7,684 bases of DNA, taken from assembly GCA_024232355.1 (NCBI GenBank), contig JAAEPW010001099.1, positions 1 to 7,684 of the forward strand, given 5' to 3'. The translations under genes and the position numbers were made by a program. The notes under the pieces are model-generated. The model was given only the letters and a program-made list of their open reading frames with translations, was not told the DNA's origin and ran no database searches. Source of the DNA: Chloroflexota bacterium (GTDB taxonomy: Bacteria > Chloroflexota > Anaerolineae > B4-G1). This document shows, piece by piece, positions 1 to 4,375 of the stretch (the stretch's first letter is position 1; every line of letters begins with the position of its first letter).

Positions 1-567
1 CTCGCCTCTTCCCAATCTTCCCTCCAGCCCCAATCCCACGCTCCCCCTGCACGCGGCGCAGCACTTCGTCCAAGAGGCTTTGTTCATCGGCTTCGCGATG
101 AACAAAGCCTTGTCTATTTGGTCATCCAGGAAGGTGATGACGCGCATCGCGTTGAGGCGGTTGTTGTGGCGACGCTCGGTATAGGAAGCACCGATTGCGG
201 GTAGGGGGAGCCGGAAGTGACGACCAGCAGCACCGCCGCTGGTGGAGTACCACAGACCGGGCGGGCGTACGGCGAGAATCCTCGCTTCGACGAGATCACG
301 CGTCTCGATGGTGATTGCCTTGGAAGAGTGCCCCACGTCCTGCTCCGCTGTGGCATAGCGGGTTAGTTCACACTCCATGTCGAGACCGGAGGCCCCGTAG
401 TCGGCAACTGTGTGCAGGAAGTAGGGCTTGTCAGACGGAACTCGTACGCCCGCCTTCTTACCAGGACGGAAGGATTGGCCTTCGATCTGCGGGTTGATGA
501 AGTCCTTCTGCCATTGCCCCAGGCCGCCATAGAAGGTGTGATACTGTGGGGATTCGTAGAGATTCAT
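1..567 (-). CDS. Hypothetical protein, 3' end outside the window, apparent frameshift
   Basis: I do not recognise this protein. It begins with ATG at 567-565 (MNLYESPQYHTFYGGLG), preceded by GGAG about 10 bases upstream, and stays open to the window edge, so its C-terminus is missing. It is soluble-looking, with no signal peptide or membrane segment, and codon use is biased to G/C at third positions. After residue 158 (FLDDQIDKALFIA) the in-frame translation becomes a Cys/Gly/Arg-rich stretch. Reading one base out of frame from about position 88 instead gives an ordinary acidic-amphipathic tail (DEQSLLDEVLRRVQGERG, ending in GKIGKRR). One missing base around 91-96 would restore a smooth IAEADEQS join. 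This suggests a frameshift mutation or a sequencing error, and the true C-terminus probably lies just past the edge. A terminator hairpin lies between this gene and the upstream minus-strand gene, so its expression may be partly uncoupled. Confidence 0.65.
   Translation of the reverse strand, partial: MNLYESPQYHTFYGGLGQWQKDFINPQIEGQSFRPGKKAGVRVPSDKPYFLHTVADYGASGLDMECELTRYATAEQDVGHSSKAITIETRDLVEARILAVRPPGLWYSTSGGAAGRHFRLPLPAIGASYTERRHNNRLNAMRVITFLDDQIDKALFIAKPMNKASWTKCCAACRGSVGLGLEGRLGRGE
75..110. repeat. Perfect 15-bp stem hairpin at the frameshift point
   Basis: AGGCTTTGTTCATCG (75-89) and its exact reverse complement (96-110) enclose a six-base loop, GCTTCG. The hairpin sits inside the coding region of the leftmost gene. 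The suspected missing base maps to the loop or its edge (about 91-96). No T-run follows on either strand, so it is not a standard intrinsic terminator. A stem this stable could cause replication slippage or a read or assembly error. Confidence 0.8.
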
Positions 568-602
568 AGGTGCTGCTCCGTGGTCATGTGCTGCGAGTCG
601 GA

Positions 603-647
603 TAAGAAAAGGGGTGTCCGAGGCGGGGCAGCACACCCGCCTCGGAC
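603..647 (-). terminator. Intrinsic terminator of the helix-turn-helix gene
   Basis: A perfect 12-bp GC-rich stem (616-627 with 636-647, GTCCGAGGCGGG) encloses an eight-base loop. On the minus strand it is followed by CCCCTTTTCTTA (614-603). It lies about 65 bases after the stop codon of the 304-residue gene and about 35 bases before the start of the next minus-strand gene. It could therefore end the upstream transcript or attenuate read-through into the downstream gene. The T-tract is interrupted, so complete termination is not certain. Confidence 0.75.
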
Positions 648-711
648 CGCACCGGGTGACTGAACCGGCGTCCCAGATTGGCTTGGTTCACTCGACTCCG
701 AGCCCCTCTAT

Positions 712-1626
712 CTAATTAGTAGGCCATACCTCGTTTTGCTGGCACTCTTTTTGGGGGATTTCGGCAATTTCCCGGTATCGTTTCCACAGATGCCTGCGGT
801 GTCGGCATGTGGTCGACTCGGACACTCGCAGCATCTCGGCGAGTTCCGCCGTACTGCGGTATTGCAATATGGGCACGTTGCCTTCCAAGTCCGGCGGGAA
901 CCGGTCAAGGAATTCCTGCGCGGACGGCAGGCTTGGGCAGTACCGGTGGATGGCTGCAATCCCGGGTTTCCGAGTCCGTGTGTATTCAACGGTTGCCCGG
1001 AAGCCGGTCCAAGCCATCGTGATGCGCTTGTCCTTCGGTGCCTGCGATCCGAGGATGAGGCTAGCGGGGTCGGCGGGGACCGGTGCCAGAATGGCCCGTT
1101 CGATCGGGTCAGCCGTCCGGCGGAGCGTTTCGAGGACGTCAACGACGCCCAGGTCAAAGTCGTAGACGGTCGGTTCTCGCTCCTCCGGGATGACACCCCG
1201 GATGCCGTTGGGCAAGACACCATCGGTTCGGATACTGCCGATCCGTACGCCATCGTGGTAGACGGGCTCATCACCGGCTTTGAGGCGTCGCCATTGGGTG
1301 CGGAGCGGAGCGCAGACCAACGCTCGATTCCTGTTGACCCAGGCTTCCAGGTGGTATTGAAGACGACCGTAGACCCGCTTGTGAGGTAGGTGGGGTTCCT
1401 CTTCGGAAAGCCTGACAGACTCGCGGGCGGCTTCCTGGATCAGGTCATGTACGAAACGCTCGACGGGGTCGGGGAAGGCGGCCAGCAAGCGTCCGATGAG
1501 GTGGCAAACCACACGGTGGTGCGGTATTGCATCCCGGAGGCTATCGCTGATTGGGACGGGAGCCACGTCACGGTGGCACGCTCGCAGATGGACGACGAAA
1601 AAATTTCTGGTTTCTGTGCTTGACAC
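712..1626 (-). CDS. Hypothetical helix-turn-helix protein, 304 aa
   Basis: I cannot assign a family. The C-terminal segment (about residues 256-287, STAELAEMLRVSESTTCRHR followed by a basic helix) reads as a helix-turn-helix of the type found in sigma region 4 and many regulators: AELAEMLRVS then a recognition helix rich in Thr, Arg and His. The upstream segment around residues 156-180 (VVDVLETLRRTADPIERAIL) is helical and recalls the lead-in to such a domain. The N-terminal half is basic with several Trp, and there is no signal peptide or membrane helix. The GTG at 1626 has no clear Shine-Dalgarno, so the start is provisional; a GTG 20 codons in is an alternative. Codon use favours G/C thirds throughout, unlike the overlapping antisense frames. 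A near-consensus promoter lies about 70 bases upstream, and the plus-strand promoter opposite overlaps its start. A DNA-binding regulator or replication/maintenance protein is plausible but unproven. Confidence 0.75.
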   Translation of the reverse strand: MSSTETRNFFVVHLRACHRDVAPVPISDSLRDAIPHHRVVCHLIGRLLAAFPDPVERFVHDLIQEAARESVRLSEEEPHLPHKRVYGRLQYHLEAWVNRNRALVCAPLRTQWRRLKAGDEPVYHDGVRIGSIRTDGVLPNGIRGVIPEEREPTVYDFDLGVVDVLETLRRTADPIERAILAPVPADPASLILGSQAPKDKRITMAWTGFRATVEYTRTRKPGIAAIHRYCPSLPSAQEFLDRFPPDLEGNVPILQYRSTAELAEMLRVSESTTCRHRRHLWKRYREIAEIPQKECQQNEVWPTN

Positions 1627-1647
1627 GGGCTGGCGGACGCCTATACT
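1620..1647 (+). promoter_or_regulatory. Sigma70-like promoter pointing right
   Basis: TTGACA (1620-1625), a 16-base spacer and TATACT (1642-1647) make a near-consensus promoter with a start site expected near 1654. Its -35 box overlaps the GTG start of the minus-strand 304-residue gene. No supported gene lies downstream on the plus strand; only a 16-codon frame (1653-1703, MRQWNVLRYSYAKWLP) begins at the predicted start. Its product may be a short antisense or regulatory RNA. Confidence 0.55.
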
Positions 1648-1700
1648 TAAATGAGACAGTGGAACGTCTTGCGCTATTCGTACGCAAAGTGGTTACCTTA

Positions 1701-1728
1701 ACTATACCACATGTGGGGGATTTGTCAA
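1701..1728 (-). promoter_or_regulatory. Sigma70-like promoter for the helix-turn-helix gene
   Basis: On the minus strand, TTGACA (1728-1723), a 16-base spacer and TATAGT (1706-1701) form a near-consensus promoter reading into the 304-residue gene, with a start expected near 1694. The spacer contains the 10-bp perfect palindrome CCACATGTGG (1707-1716), a good position for a repressor to block polymerase. A 5-bp inverted repeat TTGCG/CGCAA (1669-1673, 1683-1687) lies in the predicted leader. Confidence 0.65.
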
Positions 1729-1809
1729 GCTCAAACTGCGCAGATTCCCCATCTTAGCAGCCAATGTGGGTGGTTGGCTCTCGCTGGCGGGCCGGAAATG
1801 GGTTTTCCT

Positions 1810-1820
1810 CGGAAAACTCG
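1810..1820 (-). repeat. CGAGTTTTCCG repeat, inverted copy
   Basis: Read on the minus strand this is CGAGTTTTCCG, the 11-base core of the two direct copies to the right. It is itself half of the inverted repeat GTTTTCC-TC-GGAAAAC (1802-1817). Confidence 0.6.
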
Positions 1821-1936
1821 ACAGTGACCCTGCTCCGTATCCCCAACGAAAAATCTCTGTGTGGTGTACTGCGGTCACTACGGTGCTGCGCCACACACAA
1901 AGGTCTTCGATCTGCTATAGACAGGCCCCTCTCTGC

Positions 1937-1949
1937 CGAGTTTTCCGCA
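1937..1949 (+). repeat. CGAGTTTTCCGCA repeat, first direct copy
   Basis: A thirteen-base word repeated exactly at 2075-2087, 138 bp away. With the inverted 11-base copy at 1810-1820, the spacing between copies is about 127 and 138 bp. Confidence 0.65.
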
Positions 1950-2074
1950 CTTGTTACCACCTATGAGGGGTCTCGCCTGTGATTTCTAGTCACACCGCGA
2001 ACCCACCGGGGGCGTGATCTTCCAATCGGGGGGCGCAAAGAAATCGCCGCTGCGTCAAAACGGCGTCACTCTAG

Positions 2075-2087
2075 CGAGTTTTCCGCA
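2075..2087 (+). repeat. CGAGTTTTCCGCA repeat, second direct copy
   Basis: Exact copy of the 13-base word at 1937-1949 and in the same orientation. The flanking bases differ, so it looks like a conserved short site and not part of a longer duplication. Confidence 0.65.
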
Positions 2088-2242
2088 TACTCCGCTCTGG
2101 CAACCCGCCCAGTTACTACGGACGTCGTAAACGCTATCAAGCCTTACGATCCGCACAGCCGCCCGGCCCCCTCTTGCGGGTGGAGTCTAGAGGGTGGGTA
2201 GTTGCACAGCCTCGCCGATAACTAGCACTGCTGTTAGGAAAG

Positions 2243-2256
2243 CCCTCCCGGGAGGG
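2243..2256. repeat. 14-bp perfect GC-rich palindrome
   Basis: CCCTCCCGGGAGGG reads the same on both strands. It lies about 85 bases past the stop codon of the recombinase gene. It resembles the 18-bp palindrome at 7574-7591. No T-run follows on either side, so a terminator role is doubtful. Confidence 0.7.
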
Positions 2257-2315
2257 GGGCAGGCAAGAGCGAAACCTGAAGCCTCGCCAGTTGAACTCGG
2301 TGACCCCGGGCAGAT

Positions 2316-2351
2316 AGTGGTCGGGCGGGTTCGGTCGAACTACCGACCACT
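2316..2351 (-). repeat. Two-tier inverted repeat at the recombinase 3' end
   Basis: Outer 9-bp arms AGTGGTCGG (2316-2324) and CCGACCACT (2343-2351) enclose an inner 5-bp pair GTTCG/CGAAC (2329-2340 region). The outer right arm encodes the last codons and stop of the recombinase. It may act as a transcript-end hairpin, though no T-tract follows on the minus strand, or as a protein-binding or crossover site. Confidence 0.6.
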
Positions 2352-3035
2352 CGCCCGCTGAAGGACTCGACCAACCTGAACCTGCGACCACGCCCGGCCC
2401 CGTCGGGTCGTGTGCCCCTGCTCATTCAGTTCGTCGGCGATGGCCTGCTGTGACCAGCCAGCCTCCCGCCACTCCAACATGACCGGGACCAGATCGGCGT
2501 AGGCTTCATCTGCCTGCCTTCTGTGAGACTCGCTGGCAGCCTCCACGCCACGCTGACGGGCTTCCTTTGTCAGGTTGCGGCATTGCTCCAGCGAACCACC
2601 GAGAAGTCCACCACGAGCCTTATAGGCTTGCAGGGCGTCCTTTGTCCGTTGACTGATTCGTTCGGCCTCATCCTGCGCGACCAAAGCCAGAATGCCAACT
2701 GTCAGATCGTTGGCGTGTGGGTTGTCGCAGGCCACGAAGTCCACTCCTGCGTCCTTCAATTGCAGAAGGAAGGCAGCATTCCTACTCAGCCGATCCATCT
2801 TGGCCACAACCAACGTGGCACCACTGCGCCGGGCATGAGCAATCGCCTTGGCCAGTTCCACGCGCTCGGTGTTCTTCCCGCTTTCGGTCTCGGTGTACGA
2901 TCGCAGCACCCGCCCGCCACTCAGACGCGAGAAGTCTCGTACGGCCTTGTGCTGGGCCTCGATACCGAGCCCACTGGCTGCCTGCTTGTTGGTGCTGACA
3001 CGATAGTAGGGAACGAGGGGCTTGTTGGGCGTCAT
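2340..3035 (-). CDS. Serine recombinase (resolvase/invertase family), 231 aa
   Basis: Cuts and rejoins DNA at specific sites through a phosphoserine link. The resolvase catalytic domain spans about residues 6-145. YYRVSTNKQAASGLGIEAQ carries the nucleophile Ser14 with Arg12, ESGKNTERVELAKAI follows, and KMDRLSRN (79-86) supplies the conserved Asp81/Arg82/Arg85 set. The C-terminal part (about 178-228) is the short recombinase helix-turn-helix (WSQQAIADELNEQGHTTRRG then W). At 231 residues it is somewhat longer than classic Tn3-type resolvases and far shorter than large serine integrases. The ATG at 3035 is chosen because GAGGA lies about eight bases upstream; the ATG at 3074 would fall inside the promoter -10 box. 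All expected active-site residues are present. The palindromes upstream of its promoter are candidate targets. The partner element it resolves or inserts is not visible. Confidence 0.93.
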   Translation of the reverse strand: MTPNKPLVPYYRVSTNKQAASGLGIEAQHKAVRDFSRLSGGRVLRSYTETESGKNTERVELAKAIAHARRSGATLVVAKMDRLSRNAAFLLQLKDAGVDFVACDNPHANDLTVGILALVAQDEAERISQRTKDALQAYKARGGLLGGSLEQCRNLTKEARQRGVEAASESHRRQADEAYADLVPVMLEWREAGWSQQAIADELNEQGHTTRRGRAWSQVQVGRVLQRASGR

Positions 3036-3073
3036 GGTGTGTTCCTCGGTGGTGCAAATCGTCTCTCCACTCA

Positions 3074-3102
3074 AGTATGCACTACCTTCAACGAACGGTC
3101 AA
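3074..3102 (-). promoter_or_regulatory. Promoter of the serine recombinase
   Basis: On the minus strand, TTGACC (3102-3097), a 17-base spacer and CATACT (3079-3074) give a good sigma70-like match with a start near 3067, about 30 bases before the ATG at 3035. This supports the internal start codon. Confidence 0.65.
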
Positions 3103-3137
3103 GGAAATGTGTGTCTCGTGGTGCGCGGCTCGTGCGG

Positions 3138-3163
3138 ATTGTACGACGCTCAACCTGTACAAT
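3138..3163. repeat. 7-bp inverted repeat upstream of the recombinase promoter
   Basis: ATTGTAC (3138-3144) and GTACAAT (3157-3163) are exact reverse complements 12 bases apart. Placed between the recombinase promoter and the GACGCGTC sites, it looks like a dimer binding site. Its role is unknown. Confidence 0.55.
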
Positions 3164-3171
3164 AGGGGTTG

Positions 3172-3299
3172 GACGCGTCAAAGCACGGAACGCACCACGC
3201 AAAACCCTGCAAAACAAGGGACATTGACGCGTCGGTATTCGTTCCACGGTGTCCCAACTGGGCGTCTCCAAGGAAACAGCCGGACATTTGACGCGTCAA
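3172..3299. promoter_or_regulatory. Three GACGCGTC palindromic sites (res-like array)
   Basis: The 8-bp palindrome GACGCGTC occurs at 3172-3179, 3226-3233 and 3290-3297. The third copy extends to a perfect 12-bp palindrome TTGACGCGTCAA (3288-3299), and each of the other two keeps one of its flanks. The second and third also share GGACATT or GGACATTT before the core. Centre spacing is 54 and 64 bp. Three palindromic sites upstream of a resolvase gene recall the three-subsite res regions of Tn3-like elements, where resolvase both recombines and represses itself. Whether this protein binds here is inference. Confidence 0.5.
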
Positions 3300-3760
3300 T
3301 GCTCACTTTTAGGGCATTCGCCCAGACGCCCGTAGACAGCTTCTCACGTCCGGGCATCCCGAGGCACCCACCAGGGCAAACCCTGCCGTCTCCGGGGCTC
3401 TCAGGGCGTCTCAGGCGGTATCCTGGCGCTCACCTGGAACGCCTTGGCGTTTTCTACCAGCCCGGCTGGCCACCAAACCGCCACATACCCGCGCTACTTC
3501 CAGGGGCCACACCACACCGAGTCCGTTTCGCCCCGATACAAAACGCAACAATCCCTCGCAGATTTCCACGACGAGCCCCAGCCAGCACCCGCCCCGGCAG
3601 TCCGCAACGTCCCGTACGGCTGCCCGGAATTCACGCCCCGCCCGTGTATCTATCGGAAGGGAACGCACCGCGCAGAGCGTGGGCGAGTGTTCGAGGTGAC
3701 TGGAATCATTGTGCCGAAGGGATTGCATTCCGGCAAGTCATCGGCAGGTGGCGGAGTGAC

Positions 3761-4117
3761 GGGAAGGTAGGGGCCGGGTGGGGTCTAACTGCAACGACAA
3801 TGAGGAAGATGCGGATTATGCCGCCGCCCAGCCCTTTCGACTGAGATGACGGCGACTCCAGAAGGCAGCTGGGGTGTTCATGTTATCGCGAGTCGGTCGA
3901 CGAAGAATCCACCAGCACGGCCGCAAGCAACCAGGAACCAAGACAGGGGCGGGGTCTAATACTCACTCCTGCAATCCGCCCGCAATCGGAGAATCGCCAA
4001 TCCTGATTATTTGCTGGGGAAGTTTAGCGAGCGAGAGTGATGCGAACTGCCCGTGCGGCGACAGGCGACAAGGAACCAGACCGCAAGGAATCAATGAGGA
4101 CCGGGGTGGGGGTCAAA
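3761..4117 (+). repeat. Degenerate G-rich direct repeats
   Basis: GGGGTCTAA occurs at 3780-3788 and 3951-3959, with the variant GGGGTCAAA at 4109-4117 and a weaker GGGGTAGAA near 4293. Each is preceded by another G-run (GGGGCCGGGT, GGGGC, GGGGT). The later two are also preceded by CCGCAAG-N-AA. Spacing is about 171 and 158 bp. At 3761-3783 four G-runs lie close enough to form a possible G-quadruplex. They may be remnants of a REP-like family; this is inference. Confidence 0.45.
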
Positions 4118-4188
4118 TCGGGTCGATTCGTTTCGGTACCATGCGGCAGAGTAGGTGGGTGGGTCATGCAGCAACCCGCCTCCGCGTA

Positions 4189-4255
4189 ACCCACAACAAC
4201 CGCGATTCGTGCTGCAATGACAAAGTGCGGGATTGAATCATTGCGTGTTGTGGGT
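4189..4255 (+). repeat. Nested hairpin upstream of the transposase fusion
   Basis: A perfect 10-bp outer stem ACCCACAACA (4189-4198) with TGTTGTGGGT (4246-4255) encloses a perfect 7-bp inner stem GCAATGA (4214-4220) with TCATTGC (4238-4244). It lies about 120 bases before the gene start. It could be a transposon subterminal structure, a leader RNA element or a protein site. The matching sequence is not seen after the gene. Confidence 0.6.
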
Positions 4256-4375
4256 CGGGCTTCCGTGATGCCGTGAGACGGCCCTACAGCGGGGGGTAGA
4301 AAAAGAGTCGCGGCCTAATCATTCTCACTTGTTGTGTGTGGAGTCGGCACCACTTCTCGTTCCTGGAGCGCCCAG

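Larger units (their letters stand above)
1729..2339. other. Gene-free repeat-bearing region
   Basis: No ORF here has a credible start, ribosome site or protein-like composition; the open frames on both strands overlap one another. The region holds three copies of CGAGTTTTCCG, a 7-bp inverted repeat GTTTTCC/GGAAAAC with a two-base centre (1802-1817), a TGTGTGG/CCACACA stem (about 1858-1898), a 6-bp hairpin TCGTAA/TTACGA (2125-2149) and a 14-bp palindrome (2243-2256). It could be a binding or recombination region or an origin, but no DnaA-box cluster or AT-rich unwinding stretch is evident. Confidence 0.6.
3300..4375. other. Long region without a convincing gene
   Basis: Several overlapping frames are open here because of the GC-rich composition, but none has a Shine-Dalgarno site with a standard start or recognisable motifs. 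The best is a TTG-start frame at 3444-3770 (108 codons), which I do not accept. The region holds degenerate G-rich repeats (3761-4117) and a nested hairpin (4189-4255) before the transposase fusion gene. I could not identify a convincing promoter for that gene. Confidence 0.55.

Noticed and set aside
736..1389. Long plus-strand frame opposite the helix-turn-helix gene
   Set aside because: It is the antisense shadow of the minus-strand gene, which has the better codon pattern, a helix-turn-helix, a promoter and a terminator.
3036..3074. Upstream ATG of the serine recombinase
   Set aside because: It overlaps the promoter -10 box. The ATG at 3035 has a good Shine-Dalgarno and fits the family's N-terminus.
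3444..3770. Plus-strand TTG-start frame of 108 codons
   Set aside because: Its composition is the most protein-like of this region, but the start is TTG with no good ribosome site and no recognisable motif. Homology would be needed to accept it.
3077..3844. Plus-strand open frame of 255 codons
   Set aside because: It starts inside the recombinase promoter, is very rich in Pro and Arg, has no Shine-Dalgarno or motif, and overlaps other open frames, as expected for GC-rich noncoding DNA.
3874..4236. Plus-strand open frame of 120 codons
   Set aside because: It runs across the G-rich repeats and the hairpin, and its sequence is low in hydrophobic core residues. It is not convincing as a protein.
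4334..4375. Upstream GTG start of the transposase fusion
   Set aside because: It would add 14 residues but lacks a ribosome site, whereas the ATG at 4376 has GGAG at the right distance.
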